DNA of 64,000 nt from Myxococcota bacterium (lineage in GTDB: Bacteria; Myxococcota_A; Bradymonadia; UBA7976; UBA1532): NCBI GenBank assembly GCA_963169045.1, contig CAUJDF010000048.1, forward strand, positions 1 to 64,000. The letters run 5' to 3'. Positions 1 to 8,299 of the stretch are shown piece after piece; the stretch's first letter is position 1; each line of letters starts with the position of its first letter. The position numbers were made by a program, and so were the translations under genes. The notes under the pieces are model-generated. The model searched no databases. It was given only the letters and a program-made list of their open reading frames with translations, and was not told the DNA's origin.

Positions 1-47
1 GCACGCCGCCAGCGTTCGTTCTGAGCCAGGATCAAACTCTCCAGTTC
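1..47 (-). rRNA. rrs: 16S rRNA, 5' end only
   Basis: The reverse complement reads AGAGTTTGATCCTGGCTCAG followed by AACGAACGCTGGCGGCGTGC, the universal start of bacterial 16S rRNA. Aligning with E. coli position 8 puts the mature 5' end near base 47. The rest of the gene lies beyond the left edge. The first 47 bases fit Myxococcota and many other phyla, so they do not fix the taxon. Confidence 0.97.
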
Positions 48-127
48 GAAACCTGCTTCATCCGCAGTGTCACCACTGCAGATGCAATCATCTGCTTGGA
101 GCGACCGCTCTCTGCTGCTCAACCAAC

Positions 128-138
128 TTTTCAAAGAA
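128..138 (-). promoter_or_regulatory. boxA-like antitermination element of the rrn leader
   Basis: On the minus strand TTCTTTGAAAA lies about 80 nt upstream of the 16S 5' end and downstream of both promoters. It resembles the boxA motif (TGCTCTTTAAA type) bound by NusB/NusE in rRNA leaders. Assignment rests on position and similarity only. Confidence 0.55.
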
Positions 139-172
139 CCGACAGACCCGCAGGCCGTCGAAAAGCTTGAGG

Positions 173-201
173 AAACTAATTGCGCGCCGGGCCAGAGTCA
201 A
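173..201 (-). promoter_or_regulatory. rrn promoter P2 (proximal)
   Basis: On the minus strand a TTGACT -35 box (bases 201-196) is separated by exactly 17 bp from a TAGTTT -10 box (178-173). It lies about 130 bp upstream of the 16S start and upstream of the boxA-like element, as expected for a leader promoter. Confidence 0.7.
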
Positions 202-286
202 GCTCTTTTTTTCTTCGGCGCGCAAAAACCGCTTCCGCCACCCCAACCGCGCCACGCGTTTTGCGGTCGCTGCCGAGGTGTTGCGC

Positions 287-314
287 ATAATAGCGGCGTG
301 ATTCCCGGCGTCAA
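287..314 (-). promoter_or_regulatory. rrn promoter P1 (distal) with UP-like A-tract
   Basis: On the minus strand TTGACG (314-309), a 16 bp spacer and TATTAT (292-287) make a near-consensus sigma70 promoter. Immediately upstream (about 315-345) is an A-rich stretch with runs of A5 and A3, like an UP element. Together with P2 this is a tandem rRNA promoter arrangement for the gene at the left edge. Confidence 0.75.
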
Positions 315-431
315 CAACTTTCTTGGCGTTTTTCTCTTCGACGCTCGGTTTCCTCTGCAACACCGAATCTGGTGCCCGGATGGTCTCCGGTGCGCCCATG
401 GGAGGGCGCTCGAGATGATGATCGCCGAGCG

Positions 432-2015
432 TCAGGACGTTCGCGGCACGAGCCGCGCTCCCCGCCACCCCGTCTGGTAGAGGTCGAATCGTCGGTCGCG
501 CAGGTTCGTCACGGTGCCGCTGTTCCGTGCCCGCACGAGGTCATCGAGTCGGAGGTCAGCGAACGCGACCATTTCGGTGTTCGGCGTCGTGTCGGCGGCC
601 ACGCCGTCGCGCGAGAACAGAAAGTCGCAGGGCGTCAGTATGCAGCTCTGCGCATACTGGATGGCCATGTTCTGCACGCCGGGCAGGTTGCCGACATTGC
701 CGGACAGAACGACGTAGCACTGGTTCTCGATGGCGCGGGCGTGGGCGCTGTATCGCACGCGCATGTAGCCCTGGCGCTCGTCCGTGCAGAACGGGATGAA
801 GAGGAGTACGGCCCCCTGATCGACGAGGTGGCGCGCCAACTCGGGGAACTCGGCGTCGTAGCAGATCATGACGCCGATCGGACCGCAGTCGGTCATGATC
901 ATTCCGGCCTCGGTACCCCCGGTGATGCCCCACCAGTTTCGCTCGTTGGGCGTCGGGTGGATCTTGGCGCGCGCGTGGAGCGCGCCGTCGCGCAGCGCCA
1001 CGTAGCAAAGGTTGCGCACCTCGCCGTCGAGGCGGGTTGGGTGCGAACCGGCAATGATGTTCACGTTGTAGCGGACGGCGAGGTCCGAGAAGAGCGCCTT
1101 GAGACGGGGCGTGTACTCGGTGAGCGCGTCCACGGACTCGGTGGCCGAGAGGGGACGCTCGGAGATCGAGAGGAGCTGGAGCGTGAACAACTCCGGGAAG
1201 AGCACGAAGTCGCAGCGGTATCCGGCGACCACGCCGACGAAGTACTCGACGTGGTCGGCAAACTCGTCGAAGGAACGGATTCGGCGCTGACTGTACTGAA
1301 CGGCGGCGACGCGTACCGTGTCCGGCAGGCGACCACGTGCGGCGGCTTCGCGCACCACCGGATGCGGGGCGATGCGCGGGTTGCGCCAGACGAGGTGCGA
1401 CGCCCACCCGAGAGACTCGTGGTCTCCCGGCAGGAAGGCCGGCAGCGCGCCGATCGCTTGGAATCCATTGCGCAGCTGGAAGCTGAGGGTCGGGTCGTGC
1501 ACGCGCCCGGCCGTCACCGCCTCCACGTAGGCCTGCGCCGTGCCGAACTTCTTCAGGCGCCGGGCGAGACCGGGCAAGCGGCCGCCGAAGACGATGCCGG
1601 CCAACCCGAGTCGCTCGCAGAGCTTCTTGCGGGCATCGTAGAGGCGCTGGCCGATGCGGAGGCCGCGGAAGTCGGGGTCGACGCTGACCTCCATCCCGTA
1701 CAACCACTCGCCTTCGGGATCGTGCCGGACCGCGTAACCGCCGCCGGTGATCTCGCGCCACGTATGCGGTCGCATCGCGAGCGTCTCCGGAACCCGGAAC
1801 GTCGCGCAGTAGCCGACGACGCGCTTGTCGTACTCGGCGACGAACTGACCCTCTGGGAAGTGGGACAAGTGCCCGTGGATCATCTCGCCGGTGTAACCCC
1901 AATCCGCGCCATACACTCGACCGCTGAGATTGACGATGGCGTCGATGTCGCGCGGCTCGGCGTTGCGGACGAGGAGACGCGGGCGGTCCTCGCGGCGTTC
2001 GGGGAGTGCGGCCAA
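432..2015 (-). CDS. GNAT acetyltransferase - nitrilase-family amidohydrolase fusion
   Basis: The 527-aa protein has two enzyme halves. Residues about 15-205 form a GNAT fold with an acyl-CoA loop (FRGLRIGQRL, about 116-125). Residues about 232-520 form a carbon-nitrogen hydrolase with the nitrilase triad visible: Glu275 in FPELF, Lys351 in ARAKIHP and Cys385 in MICYDAEFPE. Such fusions occur widely in bacteria; the substrate is unknown, but the nitrilase half should hydrolyse a non-peptide C-N bond and may act in amide repair or metabolism. The start is the first ATG before the GNAT fold. The gene reads toward the rrn operon on the same strand, with about 117 bp between its stop and promoter P1. 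Confidence 0.9.
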   Translation of the reverse strand: MAALPERREDRPRLLVRNAEPRDIDAIVNLSGRVYGADWGYTGEMIHGHLSHFPEGQFVAEYDKRVVGYCATFRVPETLAMRPHTWREITGGGYAVRHDPEGEWLYGMEVSVDPDFRGLRIGQRLYDARKKLCERLGLAGIVFGGRLPGLARRLKKFGTAQAYVEAVTAGRVHDPTLSFQLRNGFQAIGALPAFLPGDHESLGWASHLVWRNPRIAPHPVVREAAARGRLPDTVRVAAVQYSQRRIRSFDEFADHVEYFVGVVAGYRCDFVLFPELFTLQLLSISERPLSATESVDALTEYTPRLKALFSDLAVRYNVNIIAGSHPTRLDGEVRNLCYVALRDGALHARAKIHPTPNERNWWGITGGTEAGMIMTDCGPIGVMICYDAEFPELARHLVDQGAVLLFIPFCTDERQGYMRVRYSAHARAIENQCYVVLSGNVGNLPGVQNMAIQYAQSCILTPCDFLFSRDGVAADTTPNTEMVAFADLRLDDLVRARNSGTVTNLRDRRFDLYQTGWRGARLVPRTS

Positions 2016-2312
2016 CGGCGGTCCTCAACGAGTGGTTTCGGGGGAGGTTACCGTCGGGGCGCGGGGACAACCACTGCGTCGTCGCGAAGGGCCGGGAGGG
2101 CCTTCACCGAGCTCGCGCGGCTGTAAATCGGGCGAGCCGGCGCCCCTCGGCGAGGTCGTGACGCCGCACGTCGAGGCTCGTCCGGCCGGCTCGTCGTGGG
2201 GCCGGCGGCGAGCGCTCGGTGCGCCATGGCTGGCCGCCGCGGGTGACGGTGGGGCGGCGACCGCGTGCACGCGACGGTCGACGCGCCGACGCCGCGGCGC
2301 GGCGGCTCGCCG
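2016..2312. other. Intergenic region, no gene recognised
   Basis: 297 bp upstream of the GNAT-nitrilase gene. It is GC-rich. The short open frames here have arginine/proline-rich composition typical of random GC-rich sequence, and I see no convincing promoter, hairpin or RNA gene. It presumably holds the promoter for the 432-2015 gene. Confidence 0.5.
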
Positions 2313-3182
2313 TCATGGGCCGCGGACGTCCCCGGTCGCGATGATGTAGTCCATGGCGGCGTGCACGTTGCGCGACGAGCGCCAAACCGAGCGCAGGACC
2401 GGATTGGCGCGCGCGGCGACGTCCGCTTCGGATTGGCGTCGCTGCGCGAACGCGCGGAACGGCCCGAAGACGTGCTCCCGGATCGACTCGACGCGCACGT
2501 CGACGAAGCCGGCAGCACGCATGCGCTCGGCATATGCCGGCGCCGCATACATGTTGGCGCGCGGGATCTGCCAGAGCGCGCGACCCACGTAGTCGAAGAG
2601 CCGGCGGCCGCGTGGGTAGTCCGGGGCGAGCGGGATGTAGTCTGCGAGCGCGATGCGGCCTCGGGGGCGGAGGACCCGCCGCGCTTCGGCGAAGAAGGTC
2701 TCCCGGGTGTGGAAATGGAAGGCGGACTCCAGCGCGACGACGCGATCGAAGGTGCTGTTTTCGAAGGGAATTTCGGTCGCCGAGCCGAGCCGCAGGTCGA
2801 CGCGATCGTCGCGCACCCGGGCGCGGGCCGCCTCGACCTGCCGGGGCGAGACGTTGAGGCCCACGACCTGAGCGACGCCGAACGCCTCGACCCACAGGAT
2901 GGCCTGGTCGCCGAAGCCGAACCCGGCGTCGAGCACACGCTGGCCGGGCGCCAGCGCCGCACGCTCGCCGAGGAGACGGGCCAACGCGGCGCAGGCGGCG
3001 TCGTAGTCGCGGGCCTCAGCCCAGTAGCCGAGGTTCAGGTAGCGCGCGGTGTGTCCCAGGTGGTTGTGGTCCGCGATCACCTCGTAGACGCGCGCCGCGC
3101 GGCGCATGCGCGGCGAGACGAGCAGGCCGAGCAGCGCCGCGACCTCGCGCAGCGTGCGGGCGATGGGCGGTCCGGCGGGCAT
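2313..3182 (-). CDS. SAM-dependent class I methyltransferase
   Basis: The protein of 289 aa contains the SAM-binding motif I (VLDAGFGFGDQ) and a later acidic/post-I region (VVGLNVSPRQVEAAR) typical of the tocopherol/sterol/macrolide O-methyltransferase branch. The LESAFHFHTRETFFAEARRV stretch matches the 'E-x-xFH...R-xF..E..RVL' segment of that branch. I chose the internal ATG at 3182 (MPAGPP) because the frame upstream is Arg/Ala/His-rich and lacks family features. The substrate cannot be told from sequence. It follows a ferritin-like gene by 26 bp on the same strand, so the two may be co-transcribed. Confidence 0.82.
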   Translation of the reverse strand: MPAGPPIARTLREVAALLGLLVSPRMRRAARVYEVIADHNHLGHTARYLNLGYWAEARDYDAACAALARLLGERAALAPGQRVLDAGFGFGDQAILWVEAFGVAQVVGLNVSPRQVEAARARVRDDRVDLRLGSATEIPFENSTFDRVVALESAFHFHTRETFFAEARRVLRPRGRIALADYIPLAPDYPRGRRLFDYVGRALWQIPRANMYAAPAYAERMRAAGFVDVRVESIREHVFGPFRAFAQRRQSEADVAARANPVLRSVWRSSRNVHAAMDYIIATGDVRGP

Positions 3183-3208
3183 GGCGCACGGTAGCACGCG
3201 CGGGACGT

Positions 3209-3997
3209 TCAGCGTCGTGGCGCGGCGGAGTCGGAGGCGACGGCGGGGATGGCGCCACGTGCGGCTGCCAGGTCTTCCTTCGTGTTCTCGGGCACATCCG
3301 CGGGCATGGTCACGCCGGCGTCGACCGCGGCCAGCAGTCGCTGCATGCGCGCGGGCACGTCGAAGGCGCCGATGGCGCGGAGTGTCCGCCCATGGCCGAA
3401 CAGCGCGGCCGCGGCCGCGGCGGGCGCCACGGTCCACCAGAGCGTCCGGAAGACCCAGCGCGGCCAGGGCTGCAGTCGGAAGAAGGCCACGTGGAAGCGG
3501 AGATGCGCTTCCTCGTCGGCGACGATGTCGTCGAAGCTGGCGCGGAAGTCGCCGGGCGGCAGCGCGGCAGCGAGGCCGGCGTAGAACGCGATGCCGACGA
3601 CCTCGACCGCGAGCAGGACGAGCAGCTTGAAACGCACGCCGGGATCGCCTCGTCCGAGCAGGCGCCGCAGCCGCACGAAAGCGCGCTCCCCGAGGCTGCG
3701 TCGCGGCGGCGAGGCGCCGAGCACGCCGAGCATCCGCGCCAGGATGCGCGCGTGCCGGCCCTCCTCCCGAACGAGGCCCTTGAGCGCGACTCGGTAGTCG
3801 TCGTCGATGCCCGGCAGGGTCGCGTGGTCGATCTCTCGCGCGATGCGCCCCTCACCGCCCTCGCCCACGCAAAATACGCCGAGCGTCCGCGCCAGCCGAG
3901 CTGCCGTCCGCGCGTCCAGCGGCGGCGGCGTCCCGATCGTCGGCAGCGGGCGATCCGCCCGCTCGTCGAAGTGCCTGCGCCATCCCGTCCAGTCCAT
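3209..3997 (-). CDS. Ferritin-like diiron-domain protein, membrane-associated
   Basis: A 262-aa protein with two ExxH-type half-sites, in LVREEGRHARIL and VADEEAHLRFH, separated by a hydrophobic helix (LLVLLAVEVVGIAFYAGL). This is the four-helix ferritin-like/diiron pattern also seen in COQ7-type hydroxylases. A further hydrophobic stretch near residue 185-200 suggests membrane association. The start at 3997 (MDWTGW) is preferred over an upstream ATG because GGGGGAAGG precedes it closely. The role could be iron/oxidant handling or a hydroxylase partner of the adjacent methyltransferase; the sequence does not decide. Confidence 0.7.
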   Translation of the reverse strand: MDWTGWRRHFDERADRPLPTIGTPPPLDARTAARLARTLGVFCVGEGGEGRIAREIDHATLPGIDDDYRVALKGLVREEGRHARILARMLGVLGASPPRRSLGERAFVRLRRLLGRGDPGVRFKLLVLLAVEVVGIAFYAGLAAALPPGDFRASFDDIVADEEAHLRFHVAFFRLQPWPRWVFRTLWWTVAPAAAAAALFGHGRTLRAIGAFDVPARMQRLLAAVDAGVTMPADVPENTKEDLAAARGAIPAVASDSAAPRR

Positions 3998-4114
3998 GTC
4001 CTTCCCCCGCGCCGTTGCGTGCCGCGAGGAGACCACCGGGATGTGTGGCGAGGATGAGGCGGCGGTGAAGAGACTTCGGCCCGTGTCGGCTCGGCCGTGA
4101 AGGTTCGGTGAAGG

Positions 4115-5605
4115 TCAGACCCGGAGGAACGGGACGATGAGGCGCGCTTCGTCGGCGCGCAACGAGGCGGCGGCGGCCGCTTCTTCGGCGTCCATGCCCA
4201 TGGCGTGGAGCACGAGCGCCAGGGCGAGGCGATCGGGGTACGGCGATCCGCCGCCGGGCTGGCGCTCGAGCAGCGCCCCTGCCGCCCCGGCGTGGAGGTC
4301 CGGGAGCCGGAACCACAGCCCGCCGTCGACGCCGGAGTCTCCGTAGAAGCCGGGGCGGAGGCGACCCGTGCCGGAGAAGAGGAAGATCGCGTTGACGCCG
4401 CCGTCATCGAAGCCCGCGTCGAGACGCCGCGAGAAGTCGCCGTCGACGAGGACGGTCGTGTGCGCATACGAGCCGCTCTTCTCCAGATCCACCAGGAAGC
4501 GGAACAGCCAGTACAGCTTGATGAGCATCGCGTCGTGCACGTCCTCGGGGCGACCGTGGTCGTGCAGCTCGCGGATGCGTGCGTGCGGGTCGTCCATGAC
4601 GCCGTCGAGCTGGACGTTCTCGCCGCCGGCGCCCGCCTGCATGATGGCGAGCGTGCCGGCGGCCGCGCGGGCCGTCTGCACCGTCTCCTTGAAGAGCGCG
4701 CTGAGCTCGGTGTTCGGGCCGACCGTGTACGTGTTCACGAAGTTCGCGGTCCGCGCGGCCGCGAGGTCGACGCGGGCGAGGCGCACGGCGGCGGGCTGCT
4801 CGCCGAGCGGCAGGATGACGCCACCGCTGAGCAGCGGCTGGATCGGCAGGTCGAGGCGGTCGCGCAGATCGGGCGGCGGTCGCAGCAGGCGGACGGCCTC
4901 GCGCCCGGCGAGCCGCTGGACGCCGAGCGCGCGCGCGTAGGGACCAGGGCCCTCCTCGGCGTTCAGGCGACCCAGCAACGTGCCGAGCCGCTCCACGTCG
5001 TCGCCGTCGAAGTCGCGCACCGTCGACACGTCTTCGAAGAGGCTGGCCACGTCGTTGTCCCGCACCGCGAGGAAGGCCCGGCTGCCGGTGCCGACCAGCC
5101 GCGAACGCGAGAGGTTCAGCAACGGATAGTCGGTGCGGAAGCGCTGGTAGCGCGCCACCTCGCTGGCGACGTCGGTCGTCCTTGCGCCGAGGGTCACCTG
5201 GAAGCTGGGCGCGTACGTCTGATGAATGGGCGAGCCCGTACCGCAGCCGAGGAAGACGACGCAGCCGCCGAGCACCGCCTCGAGCGCGGCGCGGTCGCCC
5301 TCGGCCTCGAACGCGGCGAGCAGCGGGCGCGGCACCACGAAGCGCCCACCGCCGGCGGTGCGCACCTCGTCGAGCGGCGTCGACGGCGTCCAGGTGGCCA
5401 GGCCGCCGCGGTTCGCGGTGTCGAGGTAGCTCGGCGGCTGGAGGCAGGTGAACAACCAGCCGAGGCCGCCGTTGGAGAAGTTGACGTGGACGAAGCGGCG
5501 CCCCTCCGGCAGCAGCGCCGCCCCGGGCGCTTGGGCGCGGCCGGGCATCGCCACCGCGGCGAGGCCCAGACCGCCCAGCATCTTCAGCAGCTCGCGGCGG
5601 TCCAT
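4115..5605 (-). CDS. Tat-exported protein of DUF1501-like type
   Basis: The 496-aa protein begins MDRRELLKMLGGLGLAAVA, a twin-arginine signal (RRELLK) followed by a hydrophobic core and an AQA cleavage region, so export in folded form is likely. The body is rich in Asp/Gly and contains segments such as VHVNFSNGGLGW near the start and VDGDFSR near the C-terminus, which recall DUF1501/sulfatase-like secreted proteins. No catalytic site is certain. It is the last gene of a minus-strand trio: its start is 3 bp from the stop of the lipoprotein gene at 5609-6379, and these lie just downstream of a di-heme lipoprotein gene. Confidence 0.62.
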   Translation of the reverse strand: MDRRELLKMLGGLGLAAVAMPGRAQAPGAALLPEGRRFVHVNFSNGGLGWLFTCLQPPSYLDTANRGGLATWTPSTPLDEVRTAGGGRFVVPRPLLAAFEAEGDRAALEAVLGGCVVFLGCGTGSPIHQTYAPSFQVTLGARTTDVASEVARYQRFRTDYPLLNLSRSRLVGTGSRAFLAVRDNDVASLFEDVSTVRDFDGDDVERLGTLLGRLNAEEGPGPYARALGVQRLAGREAVRLLRPPPDLRDRLDLPIQPLLSGGVILPLGEQPAAVRLARVDLAAARTANFVNTYTVGPNTELSALFKETVQTARAAAGTLAIMQAGAGGENVQLDGVMDDPHARIRELHDHGRPEDVHDAMLIKLYWLFRFLVDLEKSGSYAHTTVLVDGDFSRRLDAGFDDGGVNAIFLFSGTGRLRPGFYGDSGVDGGLWFRLPDLHAGAAGALLERQPGGGSPYPDRLALALVLHAMGMDAEEAAAAASLRADEARLIVPFLRV

Positions 5606-5608
5606 CGC

Positions 5609-6379
5609 CTACTCCACCAGCGCCGGCGTCGAGCACATCAGCGCCGCCAGCGCCTGGCGCAGCCCTTCGCGCCCGTCGCCGGCGAACCCGTCGTTGACGG
5701 TGGCCAGCTCGGCGGCGTCGAGGCGGCGGCCGTACGAGAAGTATCCGAATTCAGGACGTAATCCACGCACGCGCTCCACGCGGGCGCCGCTGCGCTCGAC
5801 GTCCAGGACGCGCTCGAGCACTGCGAGGCGGGCGTCCTCGACGTCGCGCCCGACGAGGCGGCGCGACAACCGATCGGCGAGCGCGATGGAGATGCGGCAC
5901 GCCTGCTTGACGGCGGCGGCGGTCACGAGCGACGAGTGCTGGAGTCGGAAGCCGGTGATCGAGGCGGTCTCGTCGGCGATGCGGTCCAGGGGCTCCCCGA
6001 GGACCTCGTGGAAGGCGAAGTACTGGCTGCGCACACCGTCGGGCTCGACGAGCGCTCCCAGCAGGCGGTCGGGGTGGCCGAAGCCGAGGTTCAGGGCGTC
6101 GGCGGTCCACTGCCCGCGAGCGCCCACCTCGGCCGCGGGGACGCCGAGGGTGCGATAGACGTGCATCCAGCGCGCGAGCCAGCCGTACCAGGAGATGCGG
6201 CGGGCCGTGACGAGCCGGGCGCAGGCAGCCGGCGCGCCGGGCGCCTCGGGGCAGGGATCGCTCGCCACCTCGGCGCCGCCCGGTCCGACGACCAGTGGGA
6301 GCGGGCCGGCGGCCATATCGCGCGGCGCCTCGGGGGCGCACGCGGAGAGCAGCAGCAGCGGCAGGATCGCGGCTCGCAT
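5609..6379 (-). CDS. Lipoprotein of unknown function
   Basis: A 256-aa product starting MRAAILPLLLLSAC: a short positively charged N-terminus, a Leu-rich core and a lipobox (LSAC, Cys14), so an SPII lipoprotein. The start is the internal ATG at 6379 because the longer frame upstream has random composition. The mature domain is soluble, with several Arg/Asp-rich helices and no recognised motif. It sits 5 bp after the di-heme lipoprotein gene and 3 bp before the Tat-exported protein gene, so the three are probably one operon and may form one cell-surface complex. Confidence 0.75.
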   Translation of the reverse strand: MRAAILPLLLLSACAPEAPRDMAAGPLPLVVGPGGAEVASDPCPEAPGAPAACARLVTARRISWYGWLARWMHVYRTLGVPAAEVGARGQWTADALNLGFGHPDRLLGALVEPDGVRSQYFAFHEVLGEPLDRIADETASITGFRLQHSSLVTAAAVKQACRISIALADRLSRRLVGRDVEDARLAVLERVLDVERSGARVERVRGLRPEFGYFSYGRRLDAAELATVNDGFAGDGREGLRQALAALMCSTPALVE

Positions 6380-6384
6380 CGCCC

Positions 6385-8226
6385 TCACCGGTGCGTGAAG
6401 TCGTCGCTCTTGAAGACGACGGCCAGCATCTTCAGCGCGGTCATCGACTCGATCGAGCCGGGACCGTGCAGCACCTCGTAGTCCGCGGTCAGGCGGTCGA
6501 CGACCGCCTCGGGGACGCGGTTCTCGGGGAGGTCGGCCCGCCCGCGTCCCATCGCGAAATTGTAGACCTGCGCCACGCCGCAGCGCGCGAAGTCCGGGTC
6601 GTCGACGAACGCCTGGACCCACGCCTCGAACGTGGGCAGCACCTCGTCCTTGTAGTGGAACTGCGACGCGTCGACCCGGGCGGTGACGAGCTCTTCCGGA
6701 CCGCTCACCCGGGTGCCGTCGGGGCGGACGGCGACGTAGCGGTCCCGCAGCGCGCCCGTGCCGTCGTCGAAGCGCCAGAAGGCGAGCGCCATCGTGTTCA
6801 TGTTGGAGGCGGCGTGACAGGAGGCGCAGTAAGGGGATGTGCCGGTATCTCCCCAGGGAGAGACGACGCGGGCTCGCGCGAGCGAGTCATCGCCGTCGCG
6901 GACGAGCGCGCTGGTGTAGACGGGAAAGTCCTTGCAGTGGAAAGCCTGGAACGCCGCGCGCAGGGTGTGGAACTTATAGTGACCGTACTGAACACGGTTG
7001 AATCCTCGGCTGCCCAGGATGCCACCGGCCACTGGATCGCCCTCGGGAGTGTCGTCTCCGACGCGAGCGTTTGCACGGCACACCTGACGATACATCTGGG
7101 GTGTGCGGATGCCGGAGAACGGCACGTGCATGCATGCACGTACCGGTCTCGCCTCGCCCGTCGGCTCGGTGTACTGCGAGAGGAACGCCTCGCGCACCGG
7201 CCGATCCTGGAGGATCGCGCGCAAGAGGACGTCCATCGGTCCGTAGTTGTCCTGATTCGCGATGCGGTCGTTGTACAGCGAGCTCCGCACGCCGCCGAAG
7301 CCGACCCACTGCAGGGCCAGCCGTGACAGGGCGCTCGGGTACAGATCAAGGCGCCCGCGGTTCGCCATCTGGTCGAAGTCGGCGCGCAGCAAGGAGAAGA
7401 CGTCGTCGCTCTCGCGCTCCGGCACCGCATCGGGCCAGCCCGGCAACAGCCCGGGGCCGAAGAAGACGTTCTCGACGACGCCGGGCCGGTGGAAGCCGAG
7501 CGAGAGCGGCGCCTCGATGGGCGTGGCCTCCCGCCGCAGGTAGAGGTCGACGTAATGCGCGTACAGCGCCCGGCGGGCCGCGTCGTCGGGCTGAGCGTCG
7601 AGGTCGAGCAGCTCGGTGATGTCGGCGGGGACCTGCGCCACACGGAGCGCGACGCTGTTCAGCGCCAGCGCGTAGGCGGGACGCCGGCCGTCGAGGAGCG
7701 GCTCGACCGGCGGCGGCTGTCCGGCGTCGAAGGGTCGCTCGAGCGCGATCCAGTCGACGAGGAGGCGGAGCTCCGCCGCGTCGAACTGCCGCACACCGAG
7801 CGCCGGCTCGTGCCGCACCGCTTGCTCGTAGAGACGGCTGCGCTCCGGATCTTCTGGAAAGATCACGGTTTTCGCGGCGACGTAGGCCGCGGCGGGGTCG
7901 TCGAGCGAGTGGTCGGGGCGGCCCGGGCCGCCGCCTCCGTGACACTGCGCGCAGCGCTGGCGGCCCCCGGGCACCGGGTTCATCACGCGCCAGACGCGCA
8001 GGAAGGCGTCGTAGACGTCGGCGGGCGGTGACAGGGCGTCGGCGGATCCACCGTCGCGTACGCTGACATCGCCGTCGGGATCGCCGGCGGTCGCGTCCCC
8101 GCCGCCGCCGTCGTCACTGCCGGGCGAGCCACCGGCGCCGCCTGCGTCGACGAGAAGCTGCGTCGCCGGCGTGGAGACCTCGCCGCACGCGGCGAGCAGC
8201 GCGAACAGCAGTAGCGACGCGCGCAT
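6385..8226 (-). CDS. Di-heme cytochrome c-type lipoprotein
   Basis: A 613-aa lipoprotein: MRASLLLFALLAACG gives a signal peptide and lipobox Cys14, followed by a Gly/Asp-rich low-complexity linker (to about residue 65). Two c-type heme sites are present: CAQCH near residue 95 and CASCH near residue 480. The region between contains no other motif I can name but is well conserved in style with large cytochrome-domain proteins of Myxococcota and Planctomycetota (DUF1585/DUF1588-like). It is the first gene of the operon with the lipoprotein at 5609-6379 and the Tat protein at 4115-5605. A surface or periplasmic redox role is likely; the substrate is unknown. Confidence 0.75.
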   Translation of the reverse strand: MRASLLLFALLAACGEVSTPATQLLVDAGGAGGSPGSDDGGGGDATAGDPDGDVSVRDGGSADALSPPADVYDAFLRVWRVMNPVPGGRQRCAQCHGGGGPGRPDHSLDDPAAAYVAAKTVIFPEDPERSRLYEQAVRHEPALGVRQFDAAELRLLVDWIALERPFDAGQPPPVEPLLDGRRPAYALALNSVALRVAQVPADITELLDLDAQPDDAARRALYAHYVDLYLRREATPIEAPLSLGFHRPGVVENVFFGPGLLPGWPDAVPERESDDVFSLLRADFDQMANRGRLDLYPSALSRLALQWVGFGGVRSSLYNDRIANQDNYGPMDVLLRAILQDRPVREAFLSQYTEPTGEARPVRACMHVPFSGIRTPQMYRQVCRANARVGDDTPEGDPVAGGILGSRGFNRVQYGHYKFHTLRAAFQAFHCKDFPVYTSALVRDGDDSLARARVVSPWGDTGTSPYCASCHAASNMNTMALAFWRFDDGTGALRDRYVAVRPDGTRVSGPEELVTARVDASQFHYKDEVLPTFEAWVQAFVDDPDFARCGVAQVYNFAMGRGRADLPENRVPEAVVDRLTADYEVLHGPGSIESMTALKMLAVVFKSDDFTHR

Positions 8227-8299
8227 GGGCGGCACTCCCGCTCCCTCGAAGCGCGCGAAGCGTATCACGAGGCCGGGACGCGCGGCAGCGGCGACCCGA

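Noticed and set aside
372-2126. 584-codon plus-strand frame opposite the GNAT-nitrilase gene
   Set aside because: Shadow of the reverse-strand gene, with no recognisable motif and no ribosome site.
2100-2300. Possible short ORFs between the nitrilase and methyltransferase genes
   Set aside because: Composition is Arg/Pro-rich in all frames, with no start signals.
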